Origin: Rhodovibrio sodomensis | GTDB taxonomy: Bacteria > Pseudomonadota > Alphaproteobacteria > Kiloniellales > Rhodovibrionaceae | Direction: 5' to 3' | NCBI RefSeq assembly: GCF_016583645.1 | Contig: NZ_NRRL01000099.1 | Coordinates: 1 to 56,088 of the forward strand | DNA length: 56,088 nt | Shown here: positions 9,347-16,422 of the stretch, one piece after another | Layout of the letters: every line of letters starts with the position of its first letter | Numbering within the stretch: the stretch's first letter is position 1 | The notes under the pieces: generated by a model | The model's input: only the letters and a program-made list of their open reading frames with translations | Databases searched by the model: none | What the model was told of the DNA's origin: nothing | Made by a program: the position numbers and the translations under genes

Positions 9347-10633
9347 GTGAGCGCCGATGCGCACATCAGCTCCTACTACGCCGCCACCGCCCAGCCGGCG
9401 CCCGAGCGCCGGCCGCTTGCGGGCGAGGTGCGCGCGGACGTCTGCATCGTCGGCGGCGGCTTCACCGGCGTGACCGCCGCCCTGGAGCTGGCGGAGCGCG
9501 GCTATGCGGTCGTGCTGCTGGAGGGCATGCGGATCGGCTGGGGCGCGACCGGGCGCAACGGAGGGCAGGCGTCGACCGGGTTCAACGCCGACATCGACAA
9601 GCTGCGCCGCTGGGTCGGCGACGACGACACGCGCCGGCTGTTCGAGTTGGCCGAGGAATCCAAGCGGATCATCGCCGAGCGGGTCGCCAAGCACGGCATC
9701 GATTGCGATCTCACCTGGTCGCACTTCAACGCCGCCAACAAGCCGCGCCACCTGGACGATCTGAAGGCGGAATCGGAGGTCTGGTCCCGCTTCTGCGGCT
9801 ACGACAAGACCGAGATCATCGACCGCGACCGTTTGAAGGAGTGGGTCGACAGCGACGCCTACGTCGGCGGCATGGCGGATTACGGCAGCGGTCATCTGCA
9901 TCCGCTGAACTATTGTCTGGGCCTGGCCCGCGCGGCGGAGGCGGCGGGCGCGGTGCTGCACGAAGACAGCCAGGTCACCCGGTTGGAGACCGATCGGGCC
10001 CGACCGCGCGCGGTGACCGGCCACGGGGCGGTCGAGGCCGACACGCTGCTGCTCTGCGGCAACGCCTACCTGGGCGACCTGGTGCCGCAGATCCGGCCCA
10101 AGGTCATGCCGGTCGGCACCTACATCGGCGCCACCCATCCTCTGGGCGAGAACCGGGCGAACGCCCTGTTGCCGACCAACGCCAGCGTGTGCGACAGCAA
10201 CTTCGTGCTGAACTACTACCGCCTGTCGGCCGACCGGCGCCTGCTGTTCGGCGGCCGGGTCAGCTATTCGACGGTGATGCCGCCCAACCTGCCCAAGGCG
10301 ATGCGGGCGAAGATGCTGACGGTGTTCCCGCAGCTGGAAGATCAGACGTTCGAATACTGCTGGGGCGGCTACGTCGCGATCACCGCCGAGCGCACGCCGC
10401 ACATCGGCCGGCTGGGCACCAACGTGCTGTTCGCCCAGGGCTTCTCCGGTCACGGCGTGGCGCTGACCGGCGTCGTCGGGCGGATGCTGGCGGAGACGGT
10501 GGCCGGCCAGGCCGAGCGCTTCGACGTCATGGAAAAGCTGCCGCACACCACCTTTCCCGGCGGCAAGCTGCTGCGCACCCCGCTGCTCGCGCTCGGCATG
10601 CTGTGGTACCGGCTGCGGGACTACATGCCGTAG
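9347..10633 (+). CDS. puuB: Gamma-glutamylputrescine oxidase-like FAD enzyme
   Basis: This 428-residue DAO-family flavoenzyme would oxidise gamma-glutamylputrescine to gamma-glutamyl-aminobutyraldehyde, releasing ammonia and H2O2. The dinucleotide-binding motif VCIVGGGFTGVTAALELAER lies at about residues 32-51, followed by RIGWGATGRNGGQ and the C-terminal GGYVAITAERTPHIGR and AQGFSGHGVALTG flavin contacts. Start is GTG 9347; the nearby ATG is out of frame. It is divergent from puuA, which supports the assignment. Other amine oxidases of the same family are hard to exclude from sequence alone. Confidence 0.85.
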   Translation: MSADAHISSYYAATAQPAPERRPLAGEVRADVCIVGGGFTGVTAALELAERGYAVVLLEGMRIGWGATGRNGGQASTGFNADIDKLRRWVGDDDTRRLFELAEESKRIIAERVAKHGIDCDLTWSHFNAANKPRHLDDLKAESEVWSRFCGYDKTEIIDRDRLKEWVDSDAYVGGMADYGSGHLHPLNYCLGLARAAEAAGAVLHEDSQVTRLETDRARPRAVTGHGAVEADTLLLCGNAYLGDLVPQIRPKVMPVGTYIGATHPLGENRANALLPTNASVCDSNFVLNYYRLSADRRLLFGGRVSYSTVMPPNLPKAMRAKMLTVFPQLEDQTFEYCWGGYVAITAERTPHIGRLGTNVLFAQGFSGHGVALTGVVGRMLAETVAGQAERFDVMEKLPHTTFPGGKLLRTPLLALGMLWYRLRDYMP

Positions 10634-10666
10634 CTGCGCGACCAATATCGCCGGCGTAGCGATTGA

Positions 10667-10720
10667 ACGCCCCGGCCTGAACGCCGTGGCCTGAACGCCG
10701 TGGCCTGAACGCCCTGGGGA
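10667..10720. repeat. 14-bp tandem repeat
   Basis: ACGCCGTGGCCTGA or a close variant occurs at 10667-10680, 10681-10694 and 10695-10708, followed by a partial fourth copy. It fills the space between puuB and the serine hydrolase gene. Confidence 0.8.
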
Positions 10721-10731
10721 CGGAATCGCGC

Positions 10732-11727
10732 ATGCAACCGATTTCACGCCGCACGGTTTTGGCCGGCGCTTCGGCCCTGGTCGCCGGGCCGGCGCTTGCC
10801 CGCGCGGACCGCTGGGCGCGCGTGGTCGCGGCGGCGCGGCGGTACGACCAGCTGCACGCGATCCTGGTCGCGCATCGCGGCCGCACGGTGGTTGCCGAGG
10901 CTTTCCGCGGCGACGGGCTGGACGCGCCGGCGAACGTCAAGTCGGTCTCCAAGTCGATCGTGGCGCTGCTGCTGGGCGCGGCGATCGACCGGGGTGTGGT
11001 GCCGTCGGTGGAGGCGCGTCTGGCCGAGGTGGCGCCGCGGTTGATCCCGACGGACGCCGAGCCGCAGGTGTACGAGCTGACGCTGCAGGACCTGGTCACC
11101 CTGCGCGCCGGGCTGGAGCGCACGTCCGGTTCGAATTACGGCGCATGGATCGCCTCCGACAACTGGGTCGCCGACGCGTTGTCCCGGCCGTTCGTGGCGG
11201 AGCCGGGCGGGCGGATGCTGTATTCGACCGGCAGTTTCCACGTGCTGGGCGCCGCGCTGGCGGAAGCCAGCGGGCGCGACCTCTTGACCCTGACGCGCGA
11301 CTGGCTGGGCGATCCGCTGGGGATCCAGGTGCCGCCGTGGACCCGGGATCCGCAGGGCTACTACATGGGCGGCAACCAGATGGCGCTGAGCCCGCGCGCG
11401 ATGCTCCGGATCGGCAACCTGATGCGCCGCGGCGGGCGCTGGCAGGACGCGCGGATTCTGCCGCGCGCCTGGGTCGAGGCCTGCCTGACCCCGGTCACGA
11501 CGTCGCCGTATTCTGGGCTCGGTTACGGCTACGGCTGGTTCGTGACCCAAACCTCGGCCGGGCGGCTCGGGCTGGCGCGCGGCTACGGCGGGCAGATCAT
11601 CGCCGTGGCGCCGGACGCCGAGGCCGTCGTCGCGATCACCAGCGACCCGACCCAGCCCGCACGCAGCGGCGGCTACTTCGGCGACCTGTTGAGCCTGATC
11701 GCGGAAGAGGTGCTGGCGGCGACCTGA
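10732..11727 (+). CDS. Exported serine hydrolase, beta-lactamase class C fold
   Basis: The 331-residue protein begins with a twin-arginine-like leader (PISRRTVLAGASALVAG), suggesting Tat export. The S-x-x-K nucleophile motif is SVSK in NVKSVSKSIVALLLG, the second motif is Tyr of YSTGS, and the third is probably the G-Y-G-G region near the C terminus (LARGYGGQI). This is the pattern of class C beta-lactamase-fold hydrolases and esterases, most of which are not lactamases. It reads toward the radical SAM operon but is separated from it by 212 bp. Substrate unknown. Confidence 0.82.
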   Translation: MQPISRRTVLAGASALVAGPALARADRWARVVAAARRYDQLHAILVAHRGRTVVAEAFRGDGLDAPANVKSVSKSIVALLLGAAIDRGVVPSVEARLAEVAPRLIPTDAEPQVYELTLQDLVTLRAGLERTSGSNYGAWIASDNWVADALSRPFVAEPGGRMLYSTGSFHVLGAALAEASGRDLLTLTRDWLGDPLGIQVPPWTRDPQGYYMGGNQMALSPRAMLRIGNLMRRGGRWQDARILPRAWVEACLTPVTTSPYSGLGYGYGWFVTQTSAGRLGLARGYGGQIIAVAPDAEAVVAITSDPTQPARSGGYFGDLLSLIAEEVLAAT

Positions 11728-11871
11728 GTTCCGCCGGTTTCCGGCACCCGGATGTCTCCCGAAGCCAGCCGTCGATGTCTTCCCGGAAGCCTCGGTGCGG
11801 CTTGTTGTCCCAAGTGTCGTCCGGCCTGCGTATCTGTCAGTTTGAATAGACATCCCGACTGTAAGGTAGGC

Positions 11872-11939
11872 TTGACACATGCGGACCGATCCACCAACGT
11901 CACCTGGGTGGTGTTGATTGCGGATCGGGTGGTCGTGTC
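11872..11939 (+). promoter_or_regulatory. Possible promoter and leader hairpin of the RiPP operon
   Basis: TTGACA at 11872-11877 could be a -35 box, though no good -10 follows at standard spacing. The sequence after it, up to the first ATG, has nested complementary blocks (CCGATCC with GGATCGG, CCACC with GGTGG), so the leader can fold. No Shine-Dalgarno sequence precedes ATG 11940, which makes a structured or leaderless start possible. Confidence 0.3.
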
Positions 11940-12197
11940 ATGAAACTCGCGAAGTATGTTAAGTTTCGCCAAGAAAAGTTTGGCGGGGTGCTGTTCGAAA
12001 CCCGGTCGGAAAAGGTCTACGCACTGAACCCCACGGCGGCCGCGGTCGTGCGCGAGATCCAGGCCGGCACGCCGGAAGACGCGATTCCCGCGCGCCTCAA
12101 GGCCGACTTCGACGCCGATGAGGCCGCCCAGATCGACCGAGAGGCGGCCGCCTTCGCGGATCAGCTGCGCGAGCAGGGCCTGGTGGTGGAGGAGTAG
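11940..12197 (+). CDS. PqqD-like RiPP recognition element protein
   Basis: The 85-residue protein has the PqqD fold pattern: strands YVKFRQEKFGGVLFE and KVYALNPTAAAVVREIQ, then a winged helix with FDADEAAQIDREAAAFADQL and a final GLVVEE. In the PqqD family such domains bind the leader of a peptide substrate and present it to a radical SAM enzyme. It is the first gene of a six-gene operon; its stop is 5 bp before the next start, and GGAGGAG inside its last codons serves the next gene. It differs from PqqD of the PQQ pathway in context, since no pqqB, pqqC or pqqE set is present. Confidence 0.85.
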   Translation: MKLAKYVKFRQEKFGGVLFETRSEKVYALNPTAAAVVREIQAGTPEDAIPARLKADFDADEAAQIDREAAAFADQLREQGLVVEE

Positions 12198-12202
12198 CCG
12201 CG

Positions 12203-13216
12203 ATGGACCAACACCCGGGCCAGGGCGGCAGCGCGGAGACCGCCGGTATTCGTCCGCAAACCGCGACGCCGGGCGCGACCACCTCGGGCGCGCTGGGAGC
12301 GCCGCTCTATCTCGCGTGGCAGCTGACCAACGAGTGCAATTTCGCCTGCCTGCACTGCATCGAGGAGAGCGGGCCCGGCCGGGCGTTCAAGGACGAGATG
12401 ACGGACCAGCAGGTGTTCGCCACGCTGCGCCAGGCGATCGACCTGGACGTTCCCTACATCTCGCTGTCCGGCGGCGAGCCGATGGTCCACCCGCGCTTTT
12501 TCGACCTGGTCGCCTACGCGAGCGAGCGTGGCGCGCAGCTGAAGATCGAGACCAACGGCCAATACCTGACCAAGGATGCCTGCCAGCGCCTGAAGCAGCT
12601 GGAGGTCAAGTCGGTCCAGGTCTCGATGGACGGCGCCAGCCGCGAGACCTTCAACAAGATGCGGGTGCGCGGCGACTTCGACGCGGTCGTGCAGGGCATC
12701 CGCAACCTGGTCGAGGCGGGCGTCCCGCTGGAGATTAACTACTCGCCCACCAAGTTCAACACCCACGAGATCGGCCGCGCCATCGATCTGGCGTACGAGC
12801 TGGGCGCGCAGAACTTCTACACCGGCCGGACGATGTATACCGGCAACGCGGTCAAGACCTGGCACATGCTGGTGCCGAGCAACGACCAGTACATGCACTG
12901 CTTCAACACGCTGCATCTGAAGCGGATCGAGTACGCCGGGCGGATGCGGGTGCACTTCCACGAGATGGGCCTGCTGCAGGAGATGCGCGAGCGCCTGGAA
13001 AACCCGGCCGCGCTTCTGGTCGTGCTGCCGAACGGTCTGGTCAAGCTGATCAACGCCCTGCCGTTCGTCTGCGGCGATCTGCGCACGGACTCGCTGGCGC
13101 AGGTCTGGGCGAACTTCCAGAACGCCTGGCAGGACCCGCGCGTCGCCGAGTTCGTTGCCGCGCTGGAACAGGACCCGGCCAAGACGGCCGAGCTGCACCA
13201 CTGGATCTACGTCTGA
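12203..13216 (+). CDS. Radical SAM peptide-modifying enzyme 1
   Basis: 337 residues. The iron-sulfur motif C-x3-C-x2-C is Cys45, Cys49 and Cys52 in TNECNFACLHC, followed by the SAM-binding SGGEPM and IETNGQYL. The C-terminal part resembles a SPASM/twitch domain (VVLPNGLVKLINALPF, then GDLRTDSLAQVW) but has a single Cys, in PFVCGDLR, where several cluster ligands are normal. Its closest relatives in the window are the other two radical SAM proteins of the operon, with which it shares the AWQLTN...C...C..C.E.SGP block. It most likely makes a carbon-centred change to the PqqA-like peptide. It is translated from ATG 12203 with GGAGGAG upstream. An N-terminal extension of about 30 residues before the core is low complexity. 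Confidence 0.85.
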   Translation: MDQHPGQGGSAETAGIRPQTATPGATTSGALGAPLYLAWQLTNECNFACLHCIEESGPGRAFKDEMTDQQVFATLRQAIDLDVPYISLSGGEPMVHPRFFDLVAYASERGAQLKIETNGQYLTKDACQRLKQLEVKSVQVSMDGASRETFNKMRVRGDFDAVVQGIRNLVEAGVPLEINYSPTKFNTHEIGRAIDLAYELGAQNFYTGRTMYTGNAVKTWHMLVPSNDQYMHCFNTLHLKRIEYAGRMRVHFHEMGLLQEMRERLENPAALLVVLPNGLVKLINALPFVCGDLRTDSLAQVWANFQNAWQDPRVAEFVAALEQDPAKTAELHHWIYV

Positions 13217-13235
13217 CCCGGCGAGCGAGGCGCAG

Positions 13236-14180
13236 GTGAGCGAACCCGCCCAGGCATACCCCGCGCGCCCGGCCGGCCCGGCCGCCCTCATGGGCCGGAT
13301 CGCCAGCCTGGTGCGCTACCGTTTCTTCCTCTACGCCGGCCTGCTCCCTTTCTTGTTGGGCGCCGCCTGGGCGTGGGCGATCGTCGGTACGTTCGACGCC
13401 GGCGTGTTCTGGACCGGGCTGTGCGGCATCGTGCTGTCGGTGATCGGCGTCGAGGCGTTCAACGAGTATTTCGACAGCCGGATGGGGACCGACCGGGTGT
13501 TCGATCCCGAGGACACGCCGCCGATGTCGCGGGCTGTGCTGTGGCTCGGCGTCGCCGCGTTCGCCGGTGCGCTGGCCGTCGGGCTCTACCTGGCGGCCCG
13601 GACCGGCTGGCCGATCCTGGTCTACGCCGGCCTGGGCGGACTGGCCGCGGCGTTCTACGTCGCCCCGCCGATCCGGTTCGCCTACCGCGGGCTGGGCGAG
13701 ACGGTGATCGCGCTGTCCTACGGCCCTCTGATGGTGCTCGGCAGCCTGCACCTGCATGCCCAGCCGCGCGACCCGGCGGTGATCGGGCCCGCCCTGCTGG
13801 CCTCGCTGGTGCCGGGATTGCTGATCATGGCCCTCGCGGTGACCAACGCGATCCCGGACTTCCATCAGGACCGCCTGGTCGGCAAGCGCAACCTGGTCGT
13901 CCGGCTGGGTCGGGCGCGCGCGGTCTGGCTGTACAACGGGCTCGCCGCGCTGGCCTTGGGCGTGGTGGCCGTCGGGGTCGCCGGCGGTTGGTTTCCCTGG
14001 CCGACCCTGGCCGCACTGGCCGCAGCGCCGCTGCTGTGGCGCAGCCTGCAGCACGGCCGCACCGGCTGGCAGACGCCGCGGCAGTTCCTGCCCGCGGTGC
14101 GCGCGATCGTGCGCTGCTACATCGTCGCCGCCGGGCTGTTCACCCTTGGGCTGCTGAGCCAGCCCTGGCTGGCCGGTTAG
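13236..14180 (+). CDS. UbiA-family membrane prenyltransferase
   Basis: The 314-residue protein has about eight to nine hydrophobic segments and both Asp-rich motifs of UbiA enzymes: N-x3-D-x3-D in NEYFDSRMGTD near residue 75 and D-x3-D in NAIPDFHQDRLVGKRNLV near residue 205. These bind Mg-prenyl diphosphate. The pattern is closest to MenA-like dihydroxynaphthoate prenyltransferases, but its place between two radical SAM genes suggests another acceptor. Start is GTG 13236, 19 bp after the previous stop, and the next gene starts 12 bp after its end, so it is an integral part of the operon. An attractive but unproven idea is that it prenylates the aromatic product derived from the peptide. Confidence 0.85.
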   Translation: MSEPAQAYPARPAGPAALMGRIASLVRYRFFLYAGLLPFLLGAAWAWAIVGTFDAGVFWTGLCGIVLSVIGVEAFNEYFDSRMGTDRVFDPEDTPPMSRAVLWLGVAAFAGALAVGLYLAARTGWPILVYAGLGGLAAAFYVAPPIRFAYRGLGETVIALSYGPLMVLGSLHLHAQPRDPAVIGPALLASLVPGLLIMALAVTNAIPDFHQDRLVGKRNLVVRLGRARAVWLYNGLAALALGVVAVGVAGGWFPWPTLAALAAAPLLWRSLQHGRTGWQTPRQFLPAVRAIVRCYIVAAGLFTLGLLSQPWLAG

Positions 14181-14192
14181 GGGAGGCGCGCG

Positions 14193-15179
14193 ATGACCCG
14201 GCACGCGGCCGAGCCACGCCGCAGGCATCAGATCGACCGCCTGGGCGCGCCGCTGTTCGTTTCCTGGCAGCTGACGCGCGACTGCGATCTGGCGTGCGTC
14301 CACTGCTGCACCGAAAGCGCGCCCGGCAAGCCGATGCCGGGTGAGTTGAGCCGTGAGGAGGCGCTGGCGCTCGCCGACGACATCGTCGCCGCGGGGGTGC
14401 CCTACGCCATGCTGTGCGGCGGCGAGCCGATGGTCGTGCCGCATTTCCTGGAGGTCGCCGAGCGTCTGGGCCAGGGCGGGGTGCAGCTGAAGATCGAGAC
14501 CAACGGCCAGCGGTTCGGGACCGACCAGGCGGCGCGGCTGGCCGAGCTTCCGGTACGCAGCGTGCAGATCAGTCTGGATGCCGACGATCCGGCGACCTAC
14601 GCCCGCCAGCGTCCGGGCGCGTCGCTGGCGAAGGTGCACGCCGCCTGCCGGGCGGCGCGGGGCGCCGGGCTGCCGCTGGAAGTCACCTTCGCGCCGACCC
14701 GGATCACGATCGCCGAACTGCCCGCGGCGATCCGCCGGGCGCGGGAGCTGGGCGCCTTCCGGTTCAACACCGGCGCACTGATGCGCATCGGCAACGCCGC
14801 CCGCAACTGGCGCAAACTGCAACCGAGCGCGGAGCAGTACGCCGCCTTCCGGGCGATCCTGGATCGAGAGGCCGCGGCCGGCGATGCGGCGATGGAGCTC
14901 GCCTACCTGCCGTTCCGGATGCAAGACGGACTGCGCCAGATGGCGGCGGAGCCGCCGGCGACGCTGCTCGTCCTGCCCGACGGCCGGGTCAAGGCGTGCG
15001 CGGCGCTGCCCTACGTCGTTGCCGACGTGCGCCGGGACGGGCTGGCGCATGCCTGGCGATCGTACTGCCAAGCCTGGCACGGGCCGGAGCTTCGGGCTGC
15101 CGTCGAGGCGGCGGCCACCGACGAAGCCCGGCATGCCGACGCCAACGCTTGGCAGGAGCTGGCGGAATCCCCCGCCTGA
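14193..15179 (+). CDS. Radical SAM peptide-modifying enzyme 2
   Basis: 328 residues. C-x3-C-x2-C is Cys31, Cys35 and Cys38 in TRDCDLACVHCC, with an extra Cys39. CGGEPMVVPHF and KIETNGQRF follow. The C-terminal region (LVLPDGRVKACAALPYVVADVRRDGLAHAW) is SPASM-like but keeps only one Cys. It is a paralogue of the proteins coded at 12203 and 15450; the three align along their whole core. GGGGAGG just upstream of ATG 14193 is a good ribosome site. Its stop is 23 bp before the start of the small peptide gene, which fits an enzyme and substrate pair. Confidence 0.85.
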   Translation: MTRHAAEPRRRHQIDRLGAPLFVSWQLTRDCDLACVHCCTESAPGKPMPGELSREEALALADDIVAAGVPYAMLCGGEPMVVPHFLEVAERLGQGGVQLKIETNGQRFGTDQAARLAELPVRSVQISLDADDPATYARQRPGASLAKVHAACRAARGAGLPLEVTFAPTRITIAELPAAIRRARELGAFRFNTGALMRIGNAARNWRKLQPSAEQYAAFRAILDREAAAGDAAMELAYLPFRMQDGLRQMAAEPPATLLVLPDGRVKACAALPYVVADVRRDGLAHAWRSYCQAWHGPELRAAVEAAATDEARHADANAWQELAESPA

Positions 15180-15202
15180 GCAACCCCGAAAGGAGGTGAC
15201 GC

Positions 15203-15346
15203 ATGAGCGAGAGCGTGAGCGAGACGCGCGACGCGCGTCAGGAGGAGCGGTCCACGGACGCGCACGACAAGATGACCTGGGAGACCCCCCAGATGGAGGA
15301 CGTCTCCGAGCAGGTCATGGCGCAGCCGTACATCCGCTTCACCTAA
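15203..15346 (+). CDS. PqqA-like RiPP precursor peptide, 47 residues
   Basis: This short gene sits between two radical SAM genes and has the best ribosome site in the operon, AGGAGG at 15191-15196, six bases before ATG 15203. The first 23 residues are acidic and hydrophilic, with a Ser/Glu/Asp/Arg composition typical of leaders. Residues 24-32 read MTWETPQME; Trp26-x-x-Pro29-x-Met31 matches the aromatic-x-x-Pro-x-hydrophobic pattern that PqqA and lasso leaders show to PqqD-like proteins. The last 13 residues, SEQVMAQPYIRFT, hold the only Tyr (43), a Phe (46) and no Cys. The E-x3-Y pair that PqqE joins in PqqA is absent: Met39 is four residues before Tyr43. Starting at Met24 would give a PqqA-sized 24-residue peptide, but no ribosome site precedes it. 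Confidence 0.8.
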   Translation: MSESVSETRDARQEERSTDAHDKMTWETPQMEDVSEQVMAQPYIRFT

Positions 15347-15347
15347 A

Positions 15348-15383
15348 GACCGGTCGGGGCCGGCTGGCCGCGGTCGGCCGGTC
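15348..15383 (+). terminator. Possible attenuating hairpin after the precursor gene
   Basis: GACCGG (15348-15353) can pair with CCGGTC (15378-15383), with GC-rich inner pairings, starting one base after the precursor stop. No T run follows. Hairpins at this place in RiPP operons often stabilise the precursor message or reduce read-through into enzyme genes. Confidence 0.35.
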
Positions 15384-15449
15384 CCGGCTCCTTCGCCGCC
15401 GGTCACCACGGCCGTCCCCCGCCGCAACCCTGAGCCGAGCCCGCCCGCG

Positions 15450-16409
15450 ATGCGCCCTGGAGCCGCTGTCGAGGATTTTCGCGCCCCGCTGTTCATCGCC
15501 TGGCAGCTGACCAACAGCTGTGCCGGCCGCTGCCCGACGTGCTGCGAGGACTCCGGCCCGAACCACGGCTGGCCGGACGAGCTGACCCGGGACGAGGCGC
15601 TGCGCGTCGCCCGCGAGATCGCCGGGGCCGGCATCCCCTATGCTGCGTTCGGCGGCGGCGAGCCGCTCGGGGTGCCGCACGTCTGGGAGATCTTCGACAC
15701 CCTCTCCGCCGCCGGCACGTCGATCAAGATCGAGACCGACGGGCGCTACGTGGACGCGGCGGCGGCCGCCCGGATGGCGCGGCTGCGGGTCGACAACGCC
15801 CAGATCTCGGTCGATGGCGCCCGGGCGGGAACGCACGAACGGCTCCGCCCCGGGTCCGCCAGTTTCGACCAGGCAACCGGAGCCCTGCGCCATCTGAGCG
15901 CCCACGGCGTGCCGGCCGAGCTGGTGTTCACGCCGACCCGGCACAACCTGGCGGAGATGGCCGACGCTTTCGACCTCGCGGTCGAGCTCGGTTGCAGCGC
16001 GTTCGTGACCGGGCCGCTGATGCGCCTCGGCCGGGCAGCCGCCGATTGGCAGACGCTGGCGCCGGATCCCGACGCCTGGGCCGAGGCGACGACCGATCTG
16101 CGCGCCCGCGCGGCCGGCCGACGCGACGCGCCGACCCGGCTGTCGATCTATCCCCACGACATCGAACGGGAAATCGCCGACCGGCTGGCAAGCCCGCAGG
16201 CGATGATGCTGATCGTGCCGAACGGCCGGGTGAAGCTGCTCAACGCGCTGCCGTTCGCCCCCGGCGACCTGCGTCGGCAGACCCTGCTGCAGGCCTGGTC
16301 GCGCTATCAGCAGGCCTGGCGCAGCGCCGAGGTCGCCGACTTCATCCACCGCTGCCGCGGCGCGCCCGAACTGCTGCGACACGCCAACGAGACCTGGCCG
16401 GTCGGCTGA
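15450..16409 (+). CDS. Radical SAM peptide-modifying enzyme 3
   Basis: 319 residues. C-x3-C-x2-C is Cys24, Cys28 and Cys31 in TNSCAGRCPTCC, with an extra Cys32. FGGGEPLGVPHVW and IKIETDGRYV follow. The SPASM-like end (VPNGRVKLLNALPFAPGDLRRQTLLQAW) keeps the GDLR...L..W signature but no cluster Cys at all. It is a paralogue of the other two radical SAM proteins and closes the operon, 103 bp after the precursor. It is convergent with the gamma-glutamyltransferase gene, 13 bp beyond its stop. Confidence 0.83.
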   Translation: MRPGAAVEDFRAPLFIAWQLTNSCAGRCPTCCEDSGPNHGWPDELTRDEALRVAREIAGAGIPYAAFGGGEPLGVPHVWEIFDTLSAAGTSIKIETDGRYVDAAAAARMARLRVDNAQISVDGARAGTHERLRPGSASFDQATGALRHLSAHGVPAELVFTPTRHNLAEMADAFDLAVELGCSAFVTGPLMRLGRAAADWQTLAPDPDAWAEATTDLRARAAGRRDAPTRLSIYPHDIEREIADRLASPQAMMLIVPNGRVKLLNALPFAPGDLRRQTLLQAWSRYQQAWRSAEVADFIHRCRGAPELLRHANETWPVG

Positions 16410-16422
16410 GACCGCGGCCCTG

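Noticed and set aside
10732..11727. Annotation of the serine hydrolase as a beta-lactamase resistance gene
   Set aside because: S-x-x-K and Y-x-T alone are shared by many esterases and peptidases of the fold; no lactamase-specific context is present.
13050..15134. Long open frame on the minus strand across the UbiA and radical SAM genes
   Set aside because: It is the mirror of GC-rich coding sequence; its product is Arg/Gln/Pro/Gly rich without any family pattern.
11940..16409. Assignment of the operon to PQQ or mycofactocin biosynthesis
   Set aside because: The PqqD-like protein and PqqA-like motif are suggestive, but pqqB, pqqC and pqqF-type genes are absent, the peptide lacks the E-x3-Y pair and the mycofactocin C-terminal end, and there are three radical SAM proteins plus UbiA.
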